DNA of 51,620 nt from Porphyromonas loveana (GCF_003096695.1 NZ_QEKY01000016.1:1-51620), one strand, 5' to 3'. Positions 16,366-26,534 are shown, counted from the first letter of the stretch. Translations and numbers: made by a program. Notes: a model not told the origin generated them from the sequence alone.

Positions 16366-17514
16366 ATGAACAGAACCATCCTCACTTGGGCAGCCCTGCT
16401 CCTTACTGTCGCCGCTGCCACTGCCCAACATAGATCTCACGAGAGACATCAGGGCGAGCGCTCGCTGGCCGAGCGTGTGTTCGGCTTGGAGAAGAAATCG
16501 GAGAAGCTCAAAGTCAACCTCGGTGTCCAGTCATTCTTCGAACATCCGCTCAATGACGACGAGTCGCAACGCGCACGATTCAAGGTACATGAACTACGCA
16601 TCCAGGCGCACGGCGAACTATCCCGACAGCTTAGTTTCGACTGGAGGCAGCGTCTCAACCGCGCAGCCGACGGGTCGTCCTTCGCCGACAATCTGTCCAA
16701 TGCCATAGACATCGCAGGTGTGGACTGGCATCCCAACGAGAAGGTGTCCTTCTTCTTTGGTAGGCAATACGCCCGATTCGGCGGTATAGAGTACGACATG
16801 AACCCCGTGGACATCTATCAGTATAGTGACCTTGTAGATTATATGACGTGTTATACCACGGGTGTCAACTTTGCCTGGAACCTCCACCCACAGCATCAAG
16901 TACAGCTACAGATACTGAATGCTTACAACGATTCGTTCGAGGATCGCTACCAAGTGACAGCCGATGTGGCTACCCGCACGCGCTATCCTCTCCTCTATAC
17001 GACACATTGGAACGGTACCTTTCTACAGGGTGCTCTCCATATGCGTTACGCTGTTTCCCTCGGACATCTCGCCAAGGAACGCAACCTCTGGTACTTTACT
17101 GCCGGCCATCTGATACGTCCCACCCGTAATATCGACGGGTACATAGACCTCACTTATTCTATTGAAGGGCTGGATGACAAGGGTATCATGAGCATGCGAT
17201 ACGGCGGCGGGAAGACCCTCACCGACGTGAAGTATGCAGCCCTGGTATCGAAGTGGAACTTCCGCATCGACAAGAGCATCAATCTCTTCGCTAAGGGTAT
17301 GTACGAGTACGGATACGCTCCTGCCCAATACGGCAATACGAGCCATACCCGCCATTCATACGGTTATATGGGAGGGGTGGAATACTATCCTACCGAGACG
17401 AACTTCCGTCTCTTCCTCACCTATATCGGCCGTCATTACCAATACGACGCCACGGCGACGGAGAGCACCAATACCCTTCGTGCCGGCTTCATCTATCAGA
17501 TACCATTCCTATAA
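16366..17514 (+). CDS. OprO/OprP-type outer-membrane porin
   Basis: A 382-residue outer-membrane beta-barrel. A signal peptide occupies about residues 1-21 (cleavage near ATA-QH). Alternating polar/hydrophobic strands with many aromatic residues follow, for example SFFFGRQYARFGGIEYD, and the C-terminus ends in an aromatic/hydrophobic strand (FIYQIPFL). The segment LRIQAHGELSRQLSFDWRQRL resembles the phosphate-selective porin O/P family. It starts 31 nt after the GATE-domain gene and ends 18 nt before fchA, so it is embedded in the histidine cluster. It may pass histidine or a related anion across the outer membrane; the substrate cannot be read from the sequence. Confidence 0.78.
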   Translation: MNRTILTWAALLLTVAAATAQHRSHERHQGERSLAERVFGLEKKSEKLKVNLGVQSFFEHPLNDDESQRARFKVHELRIQAHGELSRQLSFDWRQRLNRAADGSSFADNLSNAIDIAGVDWHPNEKVSFFFGRQYARFGGIEYDMNPVDIYQYSDLVDYMTCYTTGVNFAWNLHPQHQVQLQILNAYNDSFEDRYQVTADVATRTRYPLLYTTHWNGTFLQGALHMRYAVSLGHLAKERNLWYFTAGHLIRPTRNIDGYIDLTYSIEGLDDKGIMSMRYGGGKTLTDVKYAALVSKWNFRIDKSINLFAKGMYEYGYAPAQYGNTSHTRHSYGYMGGVEYYPTETNFRLFLTYIGRHYQYDATATESTNTLRAGFIYQIPFL

Positions 17515-17532
17515 TCACTAATCATCACTCAT

Positions 17533-18162
17533 ATGATTCTAACAGATCTTACAGTAAAGGGCTTCCTCGCCGAGACAGCGGGACAGGAGCCTGTACCCGG
17601 AGGCGGCAGTATTTCCGCCCTTAATGGTTCTATCGCTGCTGCGCTTGCCGAAATGGTGGCCAACCTGACGATAGGGAAGAAGAAGTATGTGGAAGTCGAA
17701 GCTGAAATGCAAACGATAGCTGCTCAGGCCGCTGCCATCCAGAAGGAACTGGTGCTGGATATCGACCGTGACAGCGATGCCTACAATAAGGTGTTCGCAG
17801 CATTTAAGCTCCCTAAGGAGACTGACGACGAGAAGGCTGTGCGCTCAGCTCAGATTCAAGAGATGACCAAGTACGCAGCTTCCGTCCCCATGGAAGTGGC
17901 GCGCCGTGTGCATAGTCTCCTTCCTCTCATCGAAGCAGTAGTAGCCAAGGGTAACCAAAATGCTATTACTGACGGCTGCGTGGCCATGATGTGTGCCCGC
18001 ACTGCTATTATCGGTGCCCTGCTGAACGTACGTATCAACCTGACTTCCATCAAGGACGAAGACTTCGTACGCTCACATGCTCAGGAAGCGGATGCCATAG
18101 AGGCGGACGCTGTACGACGCGAAGCAGAGGTACTCGCCATCACTAAAAAAGCTTGCGAATAA
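17533..18162 (+). CDS. fchA: Formiminotetrahydrofolate cyclodeaminase
   Basis: Releases ammonia from 5-formimino-THF to give 5,10-methenyl-THF, completing histidine-to-folate one-carbon transfer. The 209-residue protein is a small all-helical FTCD_C domain. Signatures are EPVPGGGSISALNG near the N-terminus and the helices around LDIDRDSDAYNKVFAAFKLP. Many family members are named methenyl-THF cyclohydrolase (FchA); the histidine context favours the cyclodeaminase reaction. It is four nucleotides upstream of hutH. Confidence 0.92.
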   Translation: MILTDLTVKGFLAETAGQEPVPGGGSISALNGSIAAALAEMVANLTIGKKKYVEVEAEMQTIAAQAAAIQKELVLDIDRDSDAYNKVFAAFKLPKETDDEKAVRSAQIQEMTKYAASVPMEVARRVHSLLPLIEAVVAKGNQNAITDGCVAMMCARTAIIGALLNVRINLTSIKDEDFVRSHAQEADAIEADAVRREAEVLAITKKACE

Positions 18163-18166
18163 TACG

Positions 18167-19660
18167 ATGGCACGCACCACATTTCAGATAGGTTCCGAGG
18201 CTCTCTCGCTGGACTTGCTCCGCGAATACCTCGATCATCCCTTCCGTTTGGAACTATCTCCCGAGGCTGTCGCCCGTATAGAACACTGCCGATGCTACCT
18301 CGATGAGAAGGTGAAGCAGTCTGATAAGCCCATATACGGCGTGACGACAGGCTTCGGATCTCTGTGCAATCGTACGATAACGCCGGATCAACTCACCGCC
18401 TTGCAGGAGAACTTGGTCAAGAGCCATGCCTGCAGTTGCGGCACACCCGTACATGCCGACATCGTGCGTCTCATGCTCCTCCTCAAGGCACATGCTCTAC
18501 AGCTGGGACATAGCGGCGTACAGCTCTGCACGGTCGAACGTATCCTCGACATGCTCAATCACGATGTACTCCCCATCGTCTACGATAGGGGTTCGTTGGG
18601 TGCATCGGGCGATCTCGCCCCATTGGCCAATCTCTTCCTCCCGCTCATTGGTGAAGGAGAGGTGATGTACAAGGGTCAGAAGCGCGATGCCGCCGAGGTG
18701 ATGCAGGAGTTTGGATGGGAAAAGATCATCCTAAAGAGCAAGGAAGGGCTGGCTCTCCTCAATGGCACTCAGTTCATGAGTAGCCATGGTGTCTACGCTC
18801 TCCTCAAGGCGCATCGCCTGGCAGAAGTTGCCGATTGCATCGGAGCGCTCTCGCTCGAAGCCTTCGACGGTCTCGATGCTCCCTTCACTGATAACCTGCA
18901 CATCATCCGCCCCCATCCGGGCCAATTGGCAGTAGCACGCCATCTGAAGGAAGTGTTGAACGGTAGCGAACAGCTGGCAAAACCTAAGAAGCAGGTACAA
19001 GACCCCTATAGCTTCCGCTGCATGCCTCAGGTTCATGGTGCCAGTCGCGACGCGATCAACTACGTCACCGAAGTGGTCGTTCGTGAGATCAATTCAGTAA
19101 CTGACAATCCGACCGTCTTCCCGGATGAGGACTTAGTAGTGTCGGGTGGTAACTTCCACGGGCAGCCTTTGGCCATCGTCTACGACTTCTTGGCCATCGC
19201 ACTTGCTGAACTTGGCAACATAAGCGAGCGTCGTACCGCTCAGCTTATCCTGGGCTTGCGCGAACTCCCTGAGTTCCTTGTCGCCAATCCCGGCCTAAAC
19301 AGTGGCTTCATGATCCCGCAGTATGCTGCCGCAGCTATGGTGAGCAAGAACAAAATGTATTGCTTCTCGGCCGCAAGCGACAGTATCGTCAGCAGCAACG
19401 GACAGGAAGACCACGTGTCAATGGGCGCAAATGCTGCTACAAAGCTCCTCTCCATCATCGAGAATCTGGAGATGATCTTCGCGATAGAGCTATTGGATGC
19501 CGCTCAGGCTTTCGAGTTCCGTCGTCCGACAAAGACCTCTCCTTACTTGGAGAAGATGCTGACGGAACTGCGCAAAGTGGCACCGAAAGTGGAAGACGAC
19601 GTCGTGATGTACAAGCAGATACAAGCTGCGACGACCTTCGTTCAAGAATACGCTTTCTAA
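18167..19660 (+). CDS. hutH: Histidine ammonia-lyase
   Basis: Eliminates ammonia from L-histidine to form trans-urocanate, the entry reaction of the pathway. At 497 residues it has the family length. The electrophilic MIO cofactor forms from A146-S147-G148 in GSLGASGDLAPLANL, and the catalytic tyrosine is Y57 in YGVTTGFGSL. FLVANPGLNSGFMIPQYAAAA and SSNGQEDHVSMG are also diagnostic. It is the last gene of the cluster, followed by a strong terminator at 19689-19733. Phenylalanine and tyrosine ammonia-lyases are related, but the context settles the assignment. Confidence 0.97.
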   Translation: MARTTFQIGSEALSLDLLREYLDHPFRLELSPEAVARIEHCRCYLDEKVKQSDKPIYGVTTGFGSLCNRTITPDQLTALQENLVKSHACSCGTPVHADIVRLMLLLKAHALQLGHSGVQLCTVERILDMLNHDVLPIVYDRGSLGASGDLAPLANLFLPLIGEGEVMYKGQKRDAAEVMQEFGWEKIILKSKEGLALLNGTQFMSSHGVYALLKAHRLAEVADCIGALSLEAFDGLDAPFTDNLHIIRPHPGQLAVARHLKEVLNGSEQLAKPKKQVQDPYSFRCMPQVHGASRDAINYVTEVVVREINSVTDNPTVFPDEDLVVSGGNFHGQPLAIVYDFLAIALAELGNISERRTAQLILGLRELPEFLVANPGLNSGFMIPQYAAAAMVSKNKMYCFSAASDSIVSSNGQEDHVSMGANAATKLLSIIENLEMIFAIELLDAAQAFEFRRPTKTSPYLEKMLTELRKVAPKVEDDVVMYKQIQAATTFVQEYAF

Positions 19661-19688
19661 GCGTCCTTCACGATATCTCATTTATACC

Positions 19689-19733
19689 ATCCCCTCGAAA
19701 GTCCGGTCAGGCCCTTTCGAGGGGATGCTTTTT
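19689..19733 (+). terminator. Terminator after hutH
   Basis: Bases 19689-19701 pair perfectly with 19714-19726 (13 bp, CCCCTCGAAAG core) and a TTTTT run follows at 19729-19733. Confidence 0.9.
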
Positions 19734-19785
19734 GCCGGTTCTTACACCTGTGAGATACTATGCTGTGCTCTGTCGGCTCATATCA

Positions 19786-19817
19786 TTGGTGGGATGAACC
19801 GTTTGATTTACCTTTGC
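19786..19817 (+). promoter_or_regulatory. Promoter of guaA
   Basis: TACCTTTGC (19809-19817) is a full -7 match, and TTG at 19786-19788 lies 20 nt upstream as a -33 element. The guaA ATG follows 32 nt after the box. Confidence 0.7.
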
Positions 19818-19849
19818 GCCTGTAATACAATTAAAAGACTGTTTTCTCC

Positions 19850-21370
19850 ATGTTGGAAAAGCTCATTATTCTTGATTTCGGTTCACAGACAACGCAGCTT
19901 ATCGCCAGACGTATTCGCGAACTGAACACTTACTGCGAGGTTTATCCCTATAACAAACTGCCGGAAGACCTGACAGGAGTGCGCGGTATCATCCTATCGG
20001 GTAGCCCTTACTCCGTGTACGACAGCAAAGCCTTCCGCATCCCTCTCGACGAAATCCGAGGCAGACTGCCTTTGTTGGGCATCTGTTATGGGGCGCAAAG
20101 CCTCGTAGATCAGGCCGGTGGCAAAGTGGAGTCCTGCGAAACCCGCGAGTACGGACGGGCTCACTTGGAGTTCAAACAAGCCGATGATGCTCTTCTCAAA
20201 GGATTGCAGCCCGGTACGACTGTGTGGATGTCTCACGGAGATACGATCACAGCTCTTCCCTCAGGCTTTGACGTGATAGCCGGGACAGAGGATGTTCCCT
20301 ATGCAGCCTTCCGTATCGAAGGGGAGCAGACGTGGGGTGTTCAGTTCCATCCCGAAATATATCACTCGGAAGAGGGCACGAAGCTTCTCGGCAACTTCCT
20401 TGATATATGCGGAATGAAGCGCGATTGGACGCCGGCATCCTTCATTGAGACAACAGTGCAAGAATTGCGAAATAAGTTGGGTGACGACAAGGTGATCTTG
20501 GCGTTGTCAGGTGGCGTTGACAGCTCTGTTGTAGCGGTGCTCTTGAACAAAGCTATCGGCAGTAACCTCACTTGTATATTTGTGGATCACGGCCTCCTAC
20601 GTAAAGGTGAGTTCGAACGCGTACTACAAGACTATGAGCACTTAGGGCTCAATGTCATAGGAGTGAACGCGAAAGAGAAGTTCTTCTCCGCACTCAAAGG
20701 TGTGACCGATCCCGAAGAGAAGCGTAAGATCATAGGTCGTGGCTTTATCGAAGTATTTGATGAAGAGGCGCATAAGCTCGAAGGGATCAAGTGGTTGGGA
20801 CAGGGTACTATCTATCCCGACGTGATAGAGAGCTTGAGTATCACCGGTATGGTGATCAAGAGCCATCACAATGTTGGTGGACTGCCCGAGCGAATGAACC
20901 TCCGTCTCGTAGAACCCTTACGGACTCTCTTTAAGGATGAAGTGCGCCGAGTGGGCTTGGAGTTGGGTATGATGCCTCACCTCATTCATCGCCATCCTTT
21001 CCCCGGTCCGGGATTGGGTATCCGTATCCTTGGGGAGATCACAGAGGAGAAAGCGACGATACTGCAGAATGCAGATGACATATACATGAGTCTCATGCGT
21101 GAATGGGGACTGTATGATCAGGTGTGGCAGGCAGGAGTTATCTTGCTGCCCGTACGCTCTGTAGGTGTCATGGGAGATGAACGTACCTATGAATATACAG
21201 TCGCTTTGCGTGCTGTCACTTCGATGGATGCCATGAGTGCAGACTGGGCACACTTGCCATACGACTTCTTGGCGAAGGTGTCTAACGAGATCATCAACAA
21301 GGTACGCGGTGTCAATCGCGTGGTTTACGACATCTCTTCCAAGCCGCCCAGCACGATCGAGTGGGAATAA
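19850..21370 (+). CDS. guaA: GMP synthase (glutamine-hydrolysing)
   Basis: Aminates XMP to GMP with glutamine and ATP. The 506 residues show the full two-domain architecture. The class I glutamine amidotransferase domain comes first, with nucleophile C79 in GICYGAQ and the His/Glu pair in FHPEIYHS. The ATP-pyrophosphatase domain carries the PP-loop LSGGVDSS (about 217-224), and the C-terminal dimerisation domain ends KPPSTIEWE, the invariant GuaA C-terminus. panB follows after 67 nt without a terminator. Confidence 0.97.
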   Translation: MLEKLIILDFGSQTTQLIARRIRELNTYCEVYPYNKLPEDLTGVRGIILSGSPYSVYDSKAFRIPLDEIRGRLPLLGICYGAQSLVDQAGGKVESCETREYGRAHLEFKQADDALLKGLQPGTTVWMSHGDTITALPSGFDVIAGTEDVPYAAFRIEGEQTWGVQFHPEIYHSEEGTKLLGNFLDICGMKRDWTPASFIETTVQELRNKLGDDKVILALSGGVDSSVVAVLLNKAIGSNLTCIFVDHGLLRKGEFERVLQDYEHLGLNVIGVNAKEKFFSALKGVTDPEEKRKIIGRGFIEVFDEEAHKLEGIKWLGQGTIYPDVIESLSITGMVIKSHHNVGGLPERMNLRLVEPLRTLFKDEVRRVGLELGMMPHLIHRHPFPGPGLGIRILGEITEEKATILQNADDIYMSLMREWGLYDQVWQAGVILLPVRSVGVMGDERTYEYTVALRAVTSMDAMSADWAHLPYDFLAKVSNEIINKVRGVNRVVYDISSKPPSTIEWE

Positions 21371-21437
21371 CCTCAGTTGATTCCTTTTGTGACATCGTAT
21401 CACAACATTGTATTACATCTAATAATACCCACCTATC

Positions 21438-22259
21438 ATGTCCACATACCAACCGGAAGATACCCGTAAGGTGACGACACATCGCCTCTTTGAGATGAAG
21501 AGCCGTGGGGAGAAGATCTCCATGCTCACAGCTTATGACTATTCGATGGCTAAGATCGTTGATGAGGCCGGTATGGATATCATCCTCGTGGGCGACTCTG
21601 CTTCGAACGTTATGGCCGGTAACATTACGACCTTGCCTATTACGCTTGATCAGATGATTTACCATGGGAAGTCTGTGATGAAAGCTGTTCGACGTGCGCT
21701 TGTTGTCGTTGATTTGCCTTTTGGTTCTTACCAGGGTAACTCGAAGGAGGCACTATGTTCGGCCATTCGTGTCATGAAGGAAACCCATGCCGACTGTATC
21801 AAGCTCGAGGGAGGAGCCGAAGTGCGCGAGTCCATCGTCAGGATTCTCTCGGCAGGTATTCCCATAATGGGACACTTGGGGCTGATGCCTCAGAGCATCA
21901 ATAAGTTTGGCACTTATAACGTGAGAGCGAAAGAAGAGGCAGAAGCCGAGAAGCTTATCCAAGATGCCCATCTGTTGGAGGAGCTAGGATGTTTTGCTCT
22001 TGTTCTGGAGAAGATCCCTGCCGAGTTGGCAGCGCGCGTTGCTTCAGAGCTTAGCATTCCTGTTATTGGTATCGGAGCCGGAGGTGGTGTGGACGGTCAA
22101 GTCCTTGTCATGCATGACATGCTTGGTATTACGGAAGGCTTTAGCCCACGTTTCTTGCGACGCTATGCCAATCTCTCTGCGGACATAGCTCAGGCTCTCA
22201 AGCATTATATTGCAGATGTGAAGAGCATGGACTTCCCCAATAAGGACGAGCAGTACTAA
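21438..22259 (+). CDS. panB: 3-methyl-2-oxobutanoate hydroxymethyltransferase
   Basis: Makes ketopantoate from alpha-ketoisovalerate and 5,10-methylene-THF, the first committed step to pantothenate and CoA. This TIM-barrel protein of 273 residues has the family motifs [29 protein letters not shown] with the metal-binding Asp, IKLEGGAE and GHLGLMPQS. The catalytic glutamate is expected in [10 protein letters not shown] and the glycine-rich [16 protein letters not shown] follows. No panC or panD is beside it. Its folate dependence is shared with the histidine enzymes upstream, but a functional link is only speculation. Confidence 0.96.
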   Translation: MSTYQPEDTRKVTTHRLFEMKSRGEKISMLTAYDYSMAKIVDEAGMDIILVGDSASNVMAGNITTLPITLDQMIYHGKSVMKAVRRALVVVDLPFGSYQGNSKEALCSAIRVMKETHADCIKLEGGAEVRESIVRILSAGIPIMGHLGLMPQSINKFGTYNVRAKEEAEAEKLIQDAHLLEELGCFALVLEKIPAELAARVASELSIPVIGIGAGGGVDGQVLVMHDMLGITEGFSPRFLRRYANLSADIAQALKHYIADVKSMDFPNKDEQY

Positions 22260-22307
22260 GCTGTCACTCATTCGTTGTATTGGATTATCAAGTAAGCTTA
22301 CAGTACC

Positions 22308-22940
22308 ATGTCGGGTATCCAAGAGAGCGTTACCGAATTTATCACGTGGTGTGATTACCTTGGCACCTTTGCTTTTGCCATCAGTGGGATTAGATTGGCC
22401 GCCGCACGACGATTCGATTGGTTTGGTGCCTATGTCGTAGGGGTTGTAACTGCTATTGGTGGCGGGACAGTGCGTGATGTACTGCTCAATATCCCTCCCT
22501 TTTGGATGGAGCAACCCTCTTATCTCTTCATTTCTCTGTTGGCTCTCATCTTTACCATCAGCTTTAGGAAGTATGTCGTGCGACTCAATAATACCGTCTT
22601 CCTTTTCGATACGATCGGTATTGGCCTTTTCACCGTTGTAGGCGTTGCCAAGACGTTTGACTGTGGCTATGCCTGGTGGTTGGCTATTGTTATGGGTACT
22701 GTTACGGGCTCTTTTGGTGGTATGATACGTGACATTCTTATCAATCAGACACCTCTGATATTCCGCAAAGACATATATGCTACTGCTTGTCTCCTCGGAG
22801 GAGCTGTTTATGTGGGGCTGTTGTTTACGACAGTGCCTATCGGCATCGTGCAGTTCATTGCTGCTTTTATCGTGATAGCTGTACGCTTCATAGCCGTCAA
22901 ATATCACATTAGCGTGCCTGTCTTTCGTGGCAAGGTTTGA
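22308..22940 (+). CDS. TRIC-type (UPF0126/YicG-like) cation channel protein
   Basis: An inner-membrane protein of 210 residues with about seven helices, built of two similar halves. Each half carries the family's glycine-rich motif, GGGTVRDVLL in the first (about 49-58) and FGGMIRDILI in the second (about 138-147). Bacterial members are homologous to animal TRIC channels, which form trimeric K+ pores; the physiological role in bacteria is poorly known. It is 48 nt after panB and is followed by a terminator, so it is probably the last gene of guaA-panB-TRIC. Confidence 0.85.
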   Translation: MSGIQESVTEFITWCDYLGTFAFAISGIRLAAARRFDWFGAYVVGVVTAIGGGTVRDVLLNIPPFWMEQPSYLFISLLALIFTISFRKYVVRLNNTVFLFDTIGIGLFTVVGVAKTFDCGYAWWLAIVMGTVTGSFGGMIRDILINQTPLIFRKDIYATACLLGGAVYVGLLFTTVPIGIVQFIAAFIVIAVRFIAVKYHISVPVFRGKV

Positions 22941-22972
22941 TGGGTTTACCATTCTTTTCTTTTTTACCATAC

Positions 22973-23006
22973 AGCGGAGCCTCCACTACGGATGCTCCGC
23001 TTTTTT
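22973..23006 (+). terminator. Terminator after the TRIC-type gene
   Basis: AGCGGAGC (22973-22980) pairs with GCTCCGCT (22994-23001), followed by six T. Confidence 0.88.
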
Positions 23007-23111
23007 GTGATAGATGATGATATTGTCTTGAGAAAACAGTTTAGTTGCACTGTGCATAGCTTAAATTCTTGTCGCTCCAAAGGAGGCGTGTGAGATTTTC
23101 GTGCGTATAAA

Positions 23112-23165
23112 CGGGAGTAAGACGCGCGAGATTCTAAGTACTCCCGAGAAAAAAGCTAAATTTGT
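23112..23165 (+). promoter_or_regulatory. pheT promoter with an upstream inverted repeat
   Basis: TAAATTTGT (23157-23165) is an exact -7 match. CGGGAGTA (23112-23119) and TACTCCCG (23139-23146) form a perfect 8-bp inverted repeat ending 10 nt before it, a possible operator or hairpin. The -33 element is not obvious. Confidence 0.5.
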
Positions 23166-23245
23166 AGGCTCATAAATTTACCATATAGTGCCTGTTGCAA
23201 TGGGCTATGCGTGGCACTAATCTGGGCGTACTAACGTAACTAAAG

Positions 23246-25705
23246 ATGAATATTTCATACAAATGGCTTCAGGATTACCTGCCTTGTGATCTCGCTCCGC
23301 AGGAAGTAGCCGATACGCTTACCTCCATCGGATTGGAAACGGGAGGAGTAGAAGAGATAGAGACGATACGAGGCGGACTTCGCGGTCTCGTGATCGGCCA
23401 TGTCCTCACCTGCGAAGTGCACCCCAATTCGGATCACCTTCATGTTACCACAGTGAATGTGGGGGCTGATGAGCCGCTGCAGATCGTATGCGGTGCGCCC
23501 AATGTCGCTGCCGATCAGAAGGTCGTAGTGGCGACGGTGGGTACCACGCTCTATCAAGGCGAGGAGGAGTTCAGTATCAAGAAATCCAAAATCCGCGGTG
23601 TAGAGAGCTTCGGAATGATCTGTTCCGAAGTGGAGATCGGCGTGGGTACGGCAAGCGATGGTATCATCGTCCTGCCGAACGATGCGCCTGTGGGGATGCC
23701 TGCTGCCGAATACTATCACGTAGAAAGCGACTACTGCATCGAAGTGGACATTACGCCCAACCGTGTAGATGCCACCTCGCACTATGGTGTGGCTCGTGAT
23801 CTGGCGGCTGCTCTCAAGCGTTATGGCCGTCCCGCAGCGCTTCGCCTGCCCGATGTGCACCTCCCAGAGGGCGATGTTGCAGACAAGATGCCCGTGGAAG
23901 TACCCGATGCTACGGCTTGTCCTCGCTACCAAGGGATGGTTATTCGTGGTGTGACTGTGGGAGAAAGTCCTGAGTGGCTGCGCAATAGACTACTTGCTAT
24001 CGGTCTGCGACCGATCAATAATATAGTGGATATCACCAACTATGTGCTGCATGAGTTTGGACATCCGCTACATGCATTCGACATGGCTCAGATAAAGGGC
24101 GGTCGGGTGATCGTGCAGACTGTGGCCGAGGGTACGCCCTTTGTCACGCTCGACGGTGTGGAGCGCAAGCTCGCGGCGACTGATCTGAGGATTTGCAACG
24201 CTGGTGGACAGCCCATGTGTGTGGCCGGTGTATTTGGCGGCTTGGGTTCCGGTGTAACGGAGGCCACGCAAGATGTATTCCTCGAGAGTGCCAACTTTAA
24301 TCCTACGATGGTGCGCCGTACGGCTCGCCGTTTGGGATTGAATACTGACAGCTCTTTCCGTTTCGAGCGCGGGCTTGACCCCGAACGTACGGATTGGGCT
24401 TTGCGTCGTGCCACATCCCTCATTCTCGAAATCGCCGGAGGACGTCTCGGCGGAATGACGGATGTCTATCCCCATCCGCAACCTCCTTATGAAATCAGTC
24501 TTTCTTTCGACAAGGTGAATACCGTCATCGGTCAAGCCATAGCACCGGATATGGTGCGCAGCATCCTCGACAGTCTGGAGATCCGTATTGTCCGAGAGCA
24601 GGATGGTGTGATGACCTTGGAGGTGCCCCGCTACCGAACGGACGTGACACGCGACGTGGACGTCATTGAAGACATCATGCGTATCTACGGTTACAATCAA
24701 GTAGAGCTGACGGGCTATGTACGCGCCAATCTGGGGCACAAGACCGAGACAGACATGTGCTATAAGTGGCAGACAGTCATCTCCGAGCAACTTGTAGGTG
24801 CCGGATACAACGAAATACTCAACAATTCGCTCACGGCAGGTGCTTACTACGATGAGCTTCAGACAGTCCCGCGTGCTTCGGCAGTGGAGCTGATGAATCC
24901 GCTCAGTCAGGAACTCAACTGTATGCGACAGACTCTCCTCTTCGGAGGTCTGGAGACAGTGAGCCACAATCTGCGTCGCAAGCATCACGCGCTCTATCTC
25001 TTCGAGTGGGGACGCTGCTACCGATACGATGTAGCCAAGCATACAGAGACTACACCTCTTGCGGCTTATTCCGAGGATGAGCGTTTAGGCCTTTGGATTA
25101 GCGGTCAGCGTGTGGAAAACAGTTGGGCGCATCCTAATGAGCCGGCTTCTGTCTTCGAGCTGAAGGCTGCCGTGGAGCAGGTGCTTTGTCGTGTGGGAAT
25201 AGAATCAGGTGCCTATACGTTGGAGCGGACCGAGAATGATCTTTATGCAGTAGCCATGGAGGTGAAGCTGCGTTCCGGCAAGCTGTTGGGGACGTTTGGG
25301 CAGGTGTCTTCTCGCTTGACCAAGCGTTTCGACATCGAACAACCTGTCTTCTTTGCCGAACTGCTTTGGGAAGCACTCATGCGTGAATCGGCTCGTTACA
25401 AGCTGGAGGCGCAGGATCTGCCCCGCTTCCCCGAAGTAAAGAGAGACTTGGCTCTCCTGCTGGACAAGAACGTCTCCTTTGCAGATATCGAGTCTCTGGC
25501 TCGCGGCTGCGAGAAGAAACTACTGAGACGTGTGGAGCTGTTCGACGTGTACGAAGGCAAGAATCTGCCTGCCGGCAAGAAGAGCTACGCCGTGAGCTTC
25601 TTCCTACGCAACGACGACAAGACGCTCAACGACAAGCAGATCGAAGCCATCATGTCCAAGATACGTACCACGCTGGAGCAGAAACTCGGGGCACAGCTGC
25701 GATGA
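23246..25705 (+). CDS. pheT: Phenylalanyl-tRNA synthetase beta subunit
   Basis: The large subunit of the (alpha-beta)2 enzyme that charges tRNA-Phe. The 819 residues show the usual domain order. After the N-terminal MNISYKWLQDYLP comes the EMAP-type tRNA-binding domain (about 40-150, with CEVHPNSDHLHV). The B3/B4 editing region holds RPINNIVDITNYVLHEFGHP, and the B5 domain lies around 400-475. A catalytic-like core follows, and the C-terminal FDX-ACB anticodon domain (about 725-819) has PRFPEVKRDLALL. The alpha subunit gene pheS is not adjacent, as in many Bacteroidetes. yebC follows 56 nt downstream. Confidence 0.97.
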   Translation: MNISYKWLQDYLPCDLAPQEVADTLTSIGLETGGVEEIETIRGGLRGLVIGHVLTCEVHPNSDHLHVTTVNVGADEPLQIVCGAPNVAADQKVVVATVGTTLYQGEEEFSIKKSKIRGVESFGMICSEVEIGVGTASDGIIVLPNDAPVGMPAAEYYHVESDYCIEVDITPNRVDATSHYGVARDLAAALKRYGRPAALRLPDVHLPEGDVADKMPVEVPDATACPRYQGMVIRGVTVGESPEWLRNRLLAIGLRPINNIVDITNYVLHEFGHPLHAFDMAQIKGGRVIVQTVAEGTPFVTLDGVERKLAATDLRICNAGGQPMCVAGVFGGLGSGVTEATQDVFLESANFNPTMVRRTARRLGLNTDSSFRFERGLDPERTDWALRRATSLILEIAGGRLGGMTDVYPHPQPPYEISLSFDKVNTVIGQAIAPDMVRSILDSLEIRIVREQDGVMTLEVPRYRTDVTRDVDVIEDIMRIYGYNQVELTGYVRANLGHKTETDMCYKWQTVISEQLVGAGYNEILNNSLTAGAYYDELQTVPRASAVELMNPLSQELNCMRQTLLFGGLETVSHNLRRKHHALYLFEWGRCYRYDVAKHTETTPLAAYSEDERLGLWISGQRVENSWAHPNEPASVFELKAAVEQVLCRVGIESGAYTLERTENDLYAVAMEVKLRSGKLLGTFGQVSSRLTKRFDIEQPVFFAELLWEALMRESARYKLEAQDLPRFPEVKRDLALLLDKNVSFADIESLARGCEKKLLRRVELFDVYEGKNLPAGKKSYAVSFFLRNDDKTLNDKQIEAIMSKIRTTLEQKLGAQLR

Positions 25706-25761
25706 GGCAAGACAAAACAGAACAGGAAACAACAAAATAAAAATCGACATATCATTAAAGT

Positions 25762-26490
25762 ATGGGACGCGCATTTGAATATCGCAAAGCAAGAAAGATG
25801 AAACGTTGGGGCAATATGGCCCGTGTCTTCACCAAACTCGGAAAGGAAATCACCATAGCAGCCAAAGAGGGAGGCCCCGATATTGAGACCAATCCTCGTC
25901 TGCGTATCTTGGTACAGACGGCCAAGAAAGAGAATATGCCCAAGGAGAACGTAGAACGTGCCATCAAGAAGGCTACCTCCAAGGACTATACCGACTATAA
26001 GGAGATGAACTACGAAGGTTACGGTCCCTATGGTATCGCCATTTTCGTGGAGACGGCTACCGACAATACGACACGTACCGTGGCCAATGTGCGCAGCTAC
26101 TTCAATAAACATGGCGGTTCGCTTGGTACGACGGGCAGTCTCGAATTCCTCTTCCAGCACAAGTGTGTGTTCCACATCGTCAAGCAAGAGGCTATGGACA
26201 TGGAGAGCTTGGAGTTGGAACTCATCGACTACGGAGTGGACGAAATAGAAGAGGACGAGAACGAAATCATTCTCTACGGCGACTTTGCCGAGAACTCCAA
26301 TATCCAGAAGTATTTGGAAGAAGCCGGTTATGAGATTGCATCGGCCGAATTTGTTCGCATCCCCAATGATACCAAGGAAGTAACGCCCGAGCAACGCGAG
26401 CAGATCGAGAAGCTCATCGAACGCATCGAGGAAGACGAGGACGTACAGAACGTCTTCCACAACATGAAGGAGGGAGACGAGGAGGAATAA
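25762..26490 (+). CDS. yebC: YebC/PmpR-family protein
   Basis: A 242-residue cytoplasmic protein of the YebC/PmpR family. Members are described as transcriptional regulators and more recently as factors that ease ribosome stalling at proline-rich stretches. The N-terminus [12 protein letters not shown] and the following [20 protein letters not shown] are the conserved domain 1; [16 protein letters not shown] and [13 protein letters not shown] are also typical. The C-terminus is very acidic ([14 protein letters not shown]). It sits between pheT and mutS with short gaps, so co-transcription is likely. Confidence 0.93.
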   Translation: MGRAFEYRKARKMKRWGNMARVFTKLGKEITIAAKEGGPDIETNPRLRILVQTAKKENMPKENVERAIKKATSKDYTDYKEMNYEGYGPYGIAIFVETATDNTTRTVANVRSYFNKHGGSLGTTGSLEFLFQHKCVFHIVKQEAMDMESLELELIDYGVDEIEEDENEIILYGDFAENSNIQKYLEEAGYEIASAEFVRIPNDTKEVTPEQREQIEKLIERIEEDEDVQNVFHNMKEGDEEE

Positions 26491-26534
26491 TCCCCCTCCC
26501 TCCTCTCCCACACTCCCGATCAAATCCTTATACG

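Larger units (their letters stand above)
22941..23245. other. Intergenic region before pheT
   Basis: It contains the terminator at 22973-23006, an inverted repeat at 23112-23146 and a -7 box at 23157-23165. No gene is seen. Confidence 0.6.

Noticed and set aside
22044-22970. A 308-codon minus-strand ORF spanning panB and the TRIC gene
   Set aside because: It crosses two well-supported plus-strand genes and their gap and has no motif.
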